Of a DNA stretch of 11,662 bases, positions 1 through 7,908 are shown one piece after another. Location of the stretch: positions 1 through 11,662 of the forward strand of contig JANBPK010000185.1 of NCBI GenBank assembly GCA_027579435.1. The letters are read 5' to 3'. Position numbers and translations under genes: made by a program. The DNA is from Candolleomyces eurysporus (taxonomy: Eukaryota > Basidiomycota > Agaricomycetes > Agaricales > Psathyrellaceae). Numbering within the stretch: position 1 is the stretch's first letter; every line of letters starts with the position of its first letter. The notes under the pieces were generated by a model, which was given only the letters and a program-made list of their open reading frames with translations, made no database searches and had not been told where the DNA came from.

Positions 1-586
1 GCCAGTGGGAACGTTGTATTCAGGCTGCATTGATTGTCGACTTTCTGTGCCTGAAGAATTTGCTTATCTGAAAGGCGACATACGCACAGGAGCGCACAGG
101 GTCCCGGGAATTTTCAGGAATTTCAAGGGCTGATCTGACGACTTGCAGCTTTCCATTGCACAGGCCTGAAGGTGGGAAGTAATTGGAGCTTCTGGCCTGT
201 TAAAGTCCTTGGGCAACTTGATGCGTGGATAATGTCATCATAAATCGCATGGTACCTCCAACCTTTCCTGAGGACCTCCCGCCCTTCAGGGCGCTCTTGG
301 CTCGAGGTTCTTCGTTCTTCACTGACAAGGCGGCTGCACCCAAGCTGGCATCTCAAGCGCATCCGAAGATCGAGGTACTCAACATATAGCGCTCCAAATA
401 TTGACAACTCCTCCTTCCCTCCACCAACGTTTTTCTTGAAGTGCGAGCATACCTCCTTTGAGGTCTAGACTGATGATGCAGAGACTTCATCAGAGCCAAT
501 TATGGTCTTGGATCACTCGGCGCCCGTGTTCACCGAATTATTCCCGGTCCATCGCTACTTTTTATCGTATTTTTATATAGTCATAC
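1..586. other. Left edge, no supported gene
   Basis: No family was recognised on either strand. The plus strand is open from the left edge to a TGA at 131-133, about 43 codons, which could be the last exon of a gene running in from the left, but the sequence resembles nothing I know. A minus-strand open frame at 123-407 has arginine-rich, low-complexity composition with no domain and is probably chance. The right part should contain the promoter of the membrane-protein gene that starts at 754. Confidence 0.4.
570..580 (+). promoter_or_regulatory. TATA-like site upstream of the DUF6533 gene
   Basis: A run of T followed by TATATAG lies about 175 nt upstream of the proposed start codon at 754. 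If it works as a TATA box, transcription would begin at about 600-615, giving a 5' leader of roughly 140-150 nt. The call rests on sequence and position only. Confidence 0.3.
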
Positions 587-753
587 ATGTTAACAGCGCG
601 GCTCGCTGATAACCTCCACCCTCCTGGTCCGAAGAGAACTCAAGCACTCCGGGCTGGGACTCCATCCCAGGACTCCTCGATAGAGGAGCGTACGAGCGCG
701 TACGCACTGCAAGACATCGATCGCTCCTGGTCGACTTGGAATTGGTATCCGGG

Positions 754-2591
754 ATGAGGCCGAGTTATGGTGGTGGCTTGCCCGGTATGCTGCAGGACAT
801 GCAACTTTTGAAGGTGAGTTGCGCTCCTCTTTTGTGCGCTCTTGGATTCTCACTTCCTTGCTTCGTTGGTTCCGAATCCAGTATCTCGATGGTATGAACT
901 CAGTAGTTCGTCGTGTTGGCAGTGGAAGTTGACGATTGGAAATGATTTTGGCTGTATGATTAGTTGGGGCATTGGCGATGTTGGTGAGTGGCCGTTCTGT
1001 CGAACTATTTCCTCTCGAGGGGGAAACTGATGAAGGAGGATTCTGCACATCCAGGTCCTAGAGTACATCCATACTTTGCCGTTGGAAGTGCGTCCCACGT
1101 TCTCTCAGTTTGTCATCCCCGGTGTCTCAACATTTGTTCTTTCGCTATAGAGGAAGCTTATCTGGCCTACGCGGTGGTCATACACCAAGATACTCTATTT
1201 TCTGAACCGTCATGTCGTCTTCGCTTCGGTCATAAGCCCAAGACTTGTCTCTTCGACCGAATGCCAGACTATGTATCTCATATCTAATTGTGAGTGCCAG
1301 CCTTCTGCGTTGTTGACCACCGAATCACCTTATCTTTCTTCTGCGCAGGTACCAGAGTGGCGACCGTTTTGATCGCGGAAGGTGAAGGCCTCGTCTCAGG
1401 GTCTGAATGATGAATCTAACCCGGGTCGCTCTTGCTCTAGCGCTCTTGTTTGCTCGAGTATGGGCTTTGTCTGGCAATAATCGAACTTTGGGCATCCTAC
1501 TTTTTCTATTCTGGCTGGTAGGTCTTCTCGAACATATTTTTCCATTACGTTGGTAGACGACATCTAACTTCCATCTTCCAGTCCACAGGAAGCGCGGCTT
1601 TCGTGCTTTTAATACGTTTTGCGTTGTCGGTTGTTTGTGAGTGTCTCTTTCCTTTCTATGTCGTTCACTGGCCGAATATCATACCCAATCGACGCCACAT
1701 CGAATCCGAACAGTTATGATATCTCCAAGGATTGTATCCTGTATTCCTCTGGAAGCGGATTCAAAGTACTCTATACCCGGTTTGGCTTTGATTTTGATAG
1801 AGCAACTTGGTGAGTTTTGTCTCTTACTCACCTCATTAACCCACAACACGTTCCCGCTTGACGTGCATCGCGTCTCCCTTCAGTTATTATGTCGATTTCG
1901 TTGTACCTTGGGATTAGGAAGTATGGCCGTTCGGGGAGTCACTTAGGGAAGGTTATGTATCGCGACGGATTGATGTATTTTGTAGCGTTGACCGGTGAGT
2001 GAAATATTCTTTTCTGATTGCGGAGCTGAGCCGATTGATTTCCGACCTGCATGTGCCATATACGTGCCTCTCCTTCTTCGTGTTCTTCTAACTCTCGCTT
2101 TCCTCTCCGACGACGGCATAGCTCTGGCATTTGTAAACGCATCGGTTCAGCTGGCAGGTCCCAAGGTGGGTCACACTGGACCTTACTTTCTACTTGACCC
2201 CAAACTGACCGATGGTGACAACCTCTTCCAACTCACAGGACAACAAACGTTACATTCTTAATACGTACGCTTTCACTTTGCTCTCATTCTACTATGCATC
2301 GTGCTAACTCGCTCCCTTCCGATCCCATGCCACCGCCCTTGTGCCATCGTCCCCAGTTTCCACTATGCACTACACAGTATTCTATGCACGAGGATGGTTC
2401 TCCACTTGAGGAAGGAGGCCAGGGAGCGTATGGGTTTTACAACGTATATTGAGGGTGGTATGGGTAGGACGCACGCTGCCGATAGCGTTATATCTCTACA
2501 CGCGATTAGCGGGCCAGCGACGTCTACTTCGGATGAAAGATATACGTATGGTACTGGTAGTAGTAACAGTCATGCTCACAGGCATTCTTAA
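754..2591 (+). CDS. DUF6533-family seven-pass membrane protein, 13 exons
   Basis: The function of this agaricomycete family is unknown. I assembled exons 754-813, 882-891, 964-983, 1055-1087, 1151-1289, 1349-1381, 1441-1517, 1582-1636, 1714-1809, 1884-1994, 2122-2165, 2239-2264 and 2357-2591. All introns are GT-AG, the phases agree, and the 939 nt encode 312 residues plus TAA. The DUF6533 region is about residues 20-65: YLDVGALAML, then LPLERKLIWPTRWS, then ILYFLNRH. Hydrophobic segments near residues 21-39, 49-68, 83-107, 113-143, 162-185, 204-222 and 232-252 suggest seven membrane passes. Further family hallmarks are ARVWALSGNNRTLGI, VMYRDGLMYF and FHYALHSILCTRMVLHLR. The tail is Ser/His-rich and polar. 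ATG 754 is the first in-frame ATG after a TAA at about 606. The gene converges with the HMG-like gene at 2925. The family call is firm; the short 5' exons rest on splice signals plus family fit. Confidence 0.85.
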
Positions 2592-2924
2592 TCGTAAACC
2601 TTTAAGCATTCGTATGATTTGTGAGGAGCAGGATGCAGTGTTGGATTATGACATGCGACGAGAAAATAATCGAGCGTATTTGCTAATGGTAAAAGATAGT
2701 ATAGAAGGGTGTTTCGTAATTCTTTTTTCCTTCCTTTTCCTCGTGTTTTGTGCTTTTCTGTTCTTTTTGTAAGGTTACGACCTTGTAAACCTACTCACAC
2801 ACACACACACACTCCAGATTAAGATAGAAAAGTATGTAGGGAGAGCCCGATCGAGAAGACAAGCTGTTACGAATCCCCATTCGGCGAGGCCGCAGACGCA
2901 GAGACCGTGGTGAACACGAGCACC
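2592..2924. other. Convergent 3' intergenic region
   Basis: This lies between the 3' ends of the plus-strand membrane-protein gene and the minus-strand HMG-like gene, so both 3' untranslated regions should be here. A strongly T/C-rich tract at about 2717-2770 is followed by a CA microsatellite. I see no coding sequence. The open frame across 2449-2772 overlaps the last exon of the membrane protein in another frame and ends in a low-complexity hydrophobic run. Confidence 0.6.
2796..2812. repeat. CA dinucleotide microsatellite
   Basis: Eight and a half uninterrupted CA units lie in the intergenic stretch between two converging genes. It is a simple repeat likely to vary in length between strains. 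Confidence 0.9.
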
Positions 2925-3488
2925 TTAGAGCCTCCAGAAGGCCCTACTAGCCTCACCACACCTACCAAACGCGCTTCCGGGCAAAAAGCTGTAAAACTCT
3001 TCGACGATTTGGACTTTGGGCAAATCCCCAGGGTCAACGCGGCACATCTTGCTAAGCTTATCCCACCTCTTGCCTCTCATTTCGTAGATCTTTCTCTCGG
3101 CAGCTGGAAGAGACTTCCACTTGGCTACAGCCTGGTTCTGAGTCCACAAGAAGATGTTTGTGCAGACGTAGATGAAGAAGAACGAACCGGACTGGGCATC
3201 AGTCAAGAGCTCGTCCGAGTCAGCGTTAACGTTCGGGCTGTCGATGTCGCCAGCCTTGGCTGTGCCGTTGGATAGAAGCGTATGGTAGTTGGTCCATAAA
3301 CGCCTCTCCAAGTCGAGGAACCGTTCGAAATTGGGGTTTTTAACGCTGCTAAGGGTGGCCCACAATTCCGCGACCCTTTTGTTCACGGCTTGTTGATTGC
3401 CTTGGCACTCGGCCACGAGTTTTGGAACGCTTTGTGGGATTTGGAGGCTGAAGATGGTGAAGGCATCGGGTGGGACAGGCGTGCTCAT
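2925..3488 (-). CDS. Tandem HMG-box-like protein, short paralogue
   Basis: An uninterrupted 187-codon frame from ATG at 3488 to TAA at 2925. Residues 4-71 resemble an HMG box: PVPPDAFTIF, then AVNKRVAELWATL, then a basic/aromatic helix ending in a Tyr. Residues 102-146 look like a second, shorter box: FFFIYV, then AVAKWKSLPAAERKIYEMRG. HMG boxes bind and bend DNA, so a nuclear chromatin or transcription role is likely but inferred. It is a diverged paralogue of the gene at 4913-5581: both carry PVPPDAFT, the VNK..A.LW core, KIYE.RG and a C-terminal FYSFLP/LYSYLP motif followed by an Arg-Gly pair. It lacks the 36-residue N-terminal extension of its sister. No in-frame ATG lies immediately upstream, which supports this start. 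An acidic linker joins the two boxes. The HMG assignment was made by eye and both boxes are degenerate. Confidence 0.6.
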   Translation of the reverse strand: MSTPVPPDAFTIFSLQIPQSVPKLVAECQGNQQAVNKRVAELWATLSSVKNPNFERFLDLERRLWTNYHTLLSNGTAKAGDIDSPNVNADSDELLTDAQSGSFFFIYVCTNIFLWTQNQAVAKWKSLPAAERKIYEMRGKRWDKLSKMCRVDPGDLPKVQIVEEFYSFLPGSAFGRCGEASRAFWRL

Positions 3489-3624
3489 GACGACTACTTT
3501 GAAAGGTAGAATGAGCTGGGTAATTTGTGGGTAATAGAGTCGACTGATTGCTGAGAAGACTGGTGAGTCGATCGGGAGAGAGGTGGGCTGTTGGTGAAGA
3601 GGGAAGACCGAAATTGAGAACAGT

Positions 3625-3632
3625 CTATATAG
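3625..3632 (-). promoter_or_regulatory. TATA-like site of the short HMG-like gene
   Basis: CTATATAG lies about 137 nt upstream of the ATG at 3488. The sister gene has a similar site at a comparable distance, which supports both as core promoter elements. Confidence 0.35.
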
Positions 3633-3741
3633 GCAGGATCAAAGCAACGTTTGAGTGTTTGACTCTCATTGAGTGTGAGGAGAAGGCTAAGTAAGGGCTC
3701 GACTGTGGCCAAGCACACATCGACATCAAGGTGGCCTAGTG

Positions 3742-4202
3742 ACCAGTGACCGGTGAGTGCGGCACTCGTATTGTTGGCAGAACACTGCCATTTTGCCGAG
3801 CCGGTGTGGCAGAATGGCAATTGTCTGGCAGGACCCGGGGGGGCTGGCAAAATGGTGGCAGAATCACCAAGCCATATTATCTTGAGAGCCGTTGTTGACA
3901 ATTTGACGGTCACACAGTTTGCCACATTGTATTATTCTTCATTGCCCTGCCTTCACTCTTCTTTCCATTCAGGCTTAGCCACTGATGTATACAGTCTACT
4001 CCAGCTATGCCACAGACACAAAATTCAAATTCATATTCATATAATTAGAGGCGAACATCATGTGAGAAGGCATCACATTTCTCCACATGTACAACCTTGA
4101 TAGGATCGAATTTTGTAAGAATATTCTGCCAACGTAGCAATTGCCGTTCTGCCGACAGGAATGGCAGAGTCAGCCCAAACCTATCCTGCCACGGTCACTG
4201 GT
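3742..4202. repeat. Imperfect inverted-repeat element, possibly MITE-like
   Basis: The two ends are related in inverted orientation. ACCAGTGACCG at 3742-3752 is matched by its exact complement at 4192-4202. GGCAGAATGGCAATTG at 3808-3823 pairs with CAATTGCCGTTCTGCC at 4138-4153, 15 of 16 positions. CTGCC-type motifs between these also correspond in order. The arms would be about 80-100 nt with insertions and the centre about 300 nt. There is no coding capacity and no clear target-site duplication. It lies upstream of the 187-aa HMG-like gene and downstream of the 222-aa one. It could be an old non-autonomous DNA transposon or a chance concentration of inverted motifs. Confidence 0.4.
3785..3861. 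repeat. GGCAG-rich local inverted repeat
   Basis: CTGCCATTTTGCC at 3785-3797 faces GGCAAAATGGTGGCAG at 3846-3861, whose complement is identical apart from a three-base insertion. The two could pair across a loop of about 48 nt that holds further GGCAG copies. The hairpin lies within the left arm of the larger inverted-repeat element. Confidence 0.5.
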
Positions 4203-4912
4203 GGTGACCCCCGCGGTTGCTTTGACCGGTCCAAAGCTGACCGAAGCACCGACAACAATGCCTGAAATTTGGAACACGGGAACATCTGACCCTCTTCCAG
4301 ATGGCAAAAAGCTCAAACGCAATAATTCTGAAAGACCATCGTCCAAGCCAGCCTTCACATATTCTTAGTAACCGTCTCGTCTCGCGGTCAGAGGGAAGAG
4401 AAAAAAGTAGAATTTCGACGATTGTGTGACAGAGATGCATGAGGTGTTTGCTTTGATCTGATTACTACCTGGGATGTACTGTCCATGAAATGTGCTCAAA
4501 GACAATGTTGCAGAATATTTTGTCGAAATTGGAACCCCAGCGCTAGTCACAATGAGCGTCTAGCGAGGGACGCAGAGCTCCTTAGCCTCATAGCGCATAG
4601 CAATATCAAGTCGGATTAGGCCAGTCAGTTCATACATTTGCTCCTTTATCGTGATAATCTGGCGGAGCCACTTCGAAAGGCTCCAGGTTTTCTACGCGTA
4701 TTAAACAGTATATCAAAAAATTTGCCACTTGCTAACATTCGCTGCTCCAAACACTAGATTCCCTGAAGTTTTTATAAATGATGATTGAGGAGGTACAGGA
4801 CTATCAAACTTAGCACGGGAGCAAGTATTACATTGAATGAGGAATTGACTCTTTCTGGAAGACGTTATATGGGCTTGAGGATAGCCCGGTCAGTGGCAAG
4901 TTGAACAGCCAA
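4203..4912. other. Intergenic stretch, no gene seen
   Basis: Several short open frames lie on both strands here, none with a domain, consistent splicing or family resemblance. The part nearest 4912 should hold the 3' untranslated region of the 222-aa HMG-like gene. I see no tRNA-like fold and no strong repeat. Confidence 0.5.
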
Positions 4913-5581
4913 CTACACCCCCCAACGCTCATGAGCATGAGTTCCAAGCCTCGCATACGTACTCATCGGCAGATAGCTATAAAGCTCATCCAGGTTATCA
5001 AGCTGGTCAGCATCCAGCTTTCCGTTCTTAGACCTCTCTACGATTTCAGCCAACTTTCTACCCCTCGTTTCATAGATCTTCTTCTCATGAAGAGGCATTG
5101 TGGCCCACATGGACGACAACAGCAAGTCTGCCTGGAGACCATTCAACACTTTGTGGGTAGCGAAACGGAAGAAGAACCATCCGTAATCAAAATCCGGCTC
5201 GTTAAAAATCTGAGCCATGAACTCCACAGGTTCCTCGAGATCCAGGGACCTGCGGTACCTGGCCCAGAGTGTTTGTTCTTGTTTAAGGAATTCCTCCTTT
5301 TCAAGAGTGTTAATCACGGCAGGGCCGTTGTCGCCAGTGCGTTCGTTGCCCCATAGGCAAGCTAGCTTCTTGTTGACATCCTGCTGTTTTCCTAGAAGGC
5401 CTAAGATCGATGGGTGGCCCTCCGCGATCTTGGCTTGGCAGAAGAGGGTGAACGCGTCTGGTGGCACGGGCACACCTCTGGCGGTAGTTAGGATCTCCTG
5501 ATTGAGGTTGTAGATTTCGTCCTGAAGCTCTCTAAAGGAGTTGAGCTGACGCTGCGCAAGTGTGGGGCCAATAGTGGACAT
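4913..5581 (-). CDS. Tandem HMG-box-like protein, long paralogue
   Basis: An uninterrupted 222-codon frame from ATG at 5581 to TAG at 4913. An N-terminal extension of about 36 residues, probably helical (LNSFRELQDEIYNLNQEI), precedes an HMG-like box at about 39-113: VPPDAFTLFCQAKIAE, DVNKKLACLWGN, then EEFLKQEQTLWARYRR. A second box-like segment at about 132-182 contains YGWFFFRFATHKVL and LLLSSMWATMPLHEKKIYET. The C-terminus carries DELYSYLP, shared with the neighbour as EEFYSFLP. Two HMG boxes in one small protein recall architectural chromatin factors, but nothing here identifies a target or compartment. The pair looks like a tandem duplication followed by strong divergence. The first box is the better match. 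I know no named orthologue. Confidence 0.65.
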   Translation of the reverse strand: MSTIGPTLAQRQLNSFRELQDEIYNLNQEILTTARGVPVPPDAFTLFCQAKIAEGHPSILGLLGKQQDVNKKLACLWGNERTGDNGPAVINTLEKEEFLKQEQTLWARYRRSLDLEEPVEFMAQIFNEPDFDYGWFFFRFATHKVLNGLQADLLLSSMWATMPLHEKKIYETRGRKLAEIVERSKNGKLDADQLDNLDELYSYLPMSTYARLGTHAHERWGV

Positions 5582-5815
5582 TGCTGAGTCGGAATACTGA
5601 GCGAAGTGATGAAAGCTAGGAAAGCCGCGGGTGATGGGAGAGGGGAAAGTTAAAGGTAGGGTAGGGTAGGCGGTCAGCGCGTTATATAGTAGCGTGAGTG
5701 CGTGTGGCTCGTCGACACGGTCATGTGAGTTCGTAACCGGTCATTTCAGGTGAACAATGAATATTTGAATCGCCACTCAATCCATTGTCTAGCCGCGGGT
5801 GGCGTTGTGTCCGAC
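5582..5815. other. Promoter region of the long HMG-like gene
   Basis: The minus-strand leader and promoter of the gene at 4913-5581 should lie here. It contains three tandem GGTAG units at 5655-5669 (CTACC on the gene's strand), close to the TATA-like site. I see no gene in it. Confidence 0.45.
5682..5688 (-). promoter_or_regulatory. TATA-like site of the long HMG-like gene
   Basis: Read on the minus strand this is TATATAA within ACTATATAAC, about 101 nt upstream of the ATG at 5581. It parallels the site upstream of the sister gene at 3625-3632. Confidence 0.4.
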
Positions 5816-6094
5816 TTACATTGGTGTCCAAATTCGGCAACGTCCTTTCATTCTTTTTTGCCCTCTTCTTCCACGCTCGGTAGCTATTCCAGTCCGGAAT
5901 TCCTGATAGTCGACAAGCATACATAAGTGTGAGTACAATGGTAGATATTCATGCACAGTCGTTGGCAGCAAAGAAACATTATAAGAAGCGACGAAAAGCG
6001 GCCACATAGCTTCGACAAGGCGAACGGGCAGATCGACCCCCTCGCAGATAGTGACAAGTATCAAAAGGAGGAGAACGCAGAAGTGTGGAGACAT
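5816..6094 (-). CDS. Possible small secreted or membrane-anchored peptide (weak)
   Basis: A 92-codon minus-strand frame from ATG at 6094 to a TGA at 5816-5818. Its first 20 residues (MSPHFCVLLLLILVTICEG) look like a signal peptide or signal anchor; the C-terminal third is strongly basic. A GTAAGT donor-like site overlaps the stop, so a further exon is possible. No family was recognised. Codon composition and lack of conservation evidence leave chance as the likelier explanation. The rest of 5816-6188 shows no other gene. Confidence 0.2.
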   Translation of the reverse strand: MSPHFCVLLLLILVTICEGVDLPVRLVEAMWPLFVASYNVSLLPTTVHEYLPLYSHLCMLVDYQEFRTGIATERGRRGQKRMKGRCRIWTPM

Positions 6095-6188
6095 GGATAC
6101 GAGAAGAAGATGACAATGGTAGCAGTATTACTGAGTCGTACGGTGTAGATAGGTACTCCGGGCAAAGGCGGAATGAATTAGTCCCAAC

Positions 6189-7908
6189 CTAGGCTCCGAG
6201 AATCAGCTTCAAGGGAGAAAGCCCTCCACGCTCCAGGTCATCAACTCGTCGGATAAAGTGACGGTTGGTTTCGGTGGTACGTGAGACGAAGGTCAAGCCC
6301 GGCATCAGTCAGGTTGGAGCAAGGAGGTAGAATATCATCCTGCATCGGCCTTCCGAATGTAATGTGCACTTGTTTCTTGGGAAATCGGAGTAAGGGGTGA
6401 ATCGCTGCTAAAGGAGGTGGGGCGAGGGCGTTGTCCGAAAATCCGGTATTCATTTCCTACTTCAAGAAACGCAGTTGAGGTAGAGCGTGTGTGCCATCGG
6501 GTGTAGGGGTGAGGTGAGTAATCATCTCGAAAATGTCGTATCTAGACAAGGTCTTGTCGTAAAGAGTACGCCTTCTTTCTTCATAATGAGCTCGCGACAG
6601 TGCGGGATGTTCTAAGTGCAGTTGGACAAGCGTTGGGAGCGCAGACGTGAGGCTGATGAGGTTCTGCTGGTCTATATCGTAGGAACTTAATTTCAATGAT
6701 GTGAGCTTGCTTGAGAATTTTTCCAAAACAGAGGAAAGGAAATGTTCGTTGTTGTGACCCGGAACTTGTTTTCGGAGGTAGAGTGAAGTGAGAAACGGCT
6801 AATGCCACTATGAGGAAGCCGACGGCGCCACCGCGCTAGTCGGGAAAGGACAGTGATGCCTGTTTTAACCGGTCCGAGCGAATTCTTGAATGCTGAACGG
6901 GGAAAACCAATGTTGGCTTTGAATATAACAAGCCTCGGATAGGCTTGAAGAACCAAGGGAAGGATATCGATAGGAATCTCGCAGCCCTCATGAGGTAGAT
7001 GGAGGCCCTAGAGATCCAGTACTTGCAATTGGCTGCAGGGAATAATTTCAGTGAGCCACAGGGACTCAATGCCGAACGTCTCGGTGTACTTAGTCGAGGT
7101 ACAGTCCGAGCTTCTGCGGACGTCTCAGGAGCATCTGCATCTTACGCCGATGATCGTTTATTGACACAGTACGATCATGGCGTAGATCAACACGGATGCT
7201 GAGCTAATCTACCCGATGAAATGGTGTTCGACCTCCTTCATCTTGCAATTTTGGAGAAGATCGTCCTCGAGTTCACCAAGGGATGCTTCTAGCTACTTCC
7301 AGCGGGAGAAACTGAATGACAGTAAAGAAAGCAATCGCTTCGTGTCGGTGCTGCGACAATTTCGGTTATCCGAGTCGGAGCTGTGTATTCGAGGAGTAGA
7401 GAAGGAGAGTGAAAGGGGAACGGTGCTAGCACGACCTATCCATTGTAATATTCGGTCGCCCCGTGTTTCAATATTCAAGCTCTATCCAGAATCTGGGTGC
7501 CATCCGGGTAGTTAGAGATGACCACAGGCAAGGGGTGGAAAGAGCCACCTGTCTCCAGCGCCCGCAGACATGGGCAAAGAGAAAAGGTGGCTCTGTTGCA
7601 TGCATCGCGGGATTGCGATTGAGAATATTGAGAGGCAAACAGTGGACAAATATCTCCCGGAGAACGTCGTCGGGAAGGCGGCGACAGAGTGAGATCAGGG
7701 CACGATGGGCACTGGTGCTGCCTTGAAACTCTCGGTATTCCCCTTTGATATTCTGCAGCATCGCTTCCTGCTCGCCAATTTTGCCTCGCAATTCTGCGAG
7801 CTGGAGTTCCTGTCCAGCAAGGAATCCTGTGATCTTTCCGCACTCTCGATCCGTTGGCGCATAGTTGGTGCTTAGAGCCGAACGAAATGGTAACTCGGAT
7901 TGATTCAT
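6189..7908 (-). pseudogene. F-box/LRR-like protein pseudogene
   Basis: The N-terminal part, ATG 7908 to TGA 7468, is a clear agaricomycete F-box protein: a coiled-coil-like stretch (QELQLAELRGKIGEQEAML), then HRALISLCRRLPDDVLREIF, FVHCLP, CGRWRQVALSTPCLWSSL and FWIELEY. In the living family these recruit substrates to SCF ubiquitin ligases, with a leucine-rich C-terminal half. Here the recognisable protein then moves to another frame (LQWIGRASTVPLSLSF), with TAG at 7293-7295, 7209-7211 and 7008-7010. It moves again near 6800 into KLTSLKLSSYDIDQQNLISL, meets TAG at 6457-6459, and near 6280 shifts into LERGGLSPLKLILGA with TAG at 6189-6191. At least three frameshifts and four stops lie inside recognisable sequence, and no set of introns explains them all. 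The full span of about 570 codons is normal for the family, so the locus is decayed rather than truncated. Stretches around 7020-7200 could not be assigned to one frame. Confidence 0.8.

Noticed and set aside
679..810. Alternative first exon frame reading RDEAELWWWLARYAAGHATFE before the first intron
   Set aside because: It has no ATG after its upstream stop and its phase does not join the next exon, whereas the ATG at 754 gives MQLLK-YLDVGALAML in phase as expected for the family.
590..1098. Minus-strand open frames at 590-1048 and 850-1098
   Set aside because: They overlap the exons of the plus-strand membrane-protein gene, have no recognisable domain and are shadows of it.
2717..2770. Hydrophobic, Phe/Leu-rich end of a frame at 2449-2772 as a membrane protein
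   Set aside because: It is the translation of a T/C-rich low-complexity tract in the 3' region, out of frame with the real last exon.
2925..5581. Idea that the HMG-like pair marks a mating-type locus
   Set aside because: Agaricomycete mating types are set by homeodomain and pheromone/receptor genes, none of which are present here.
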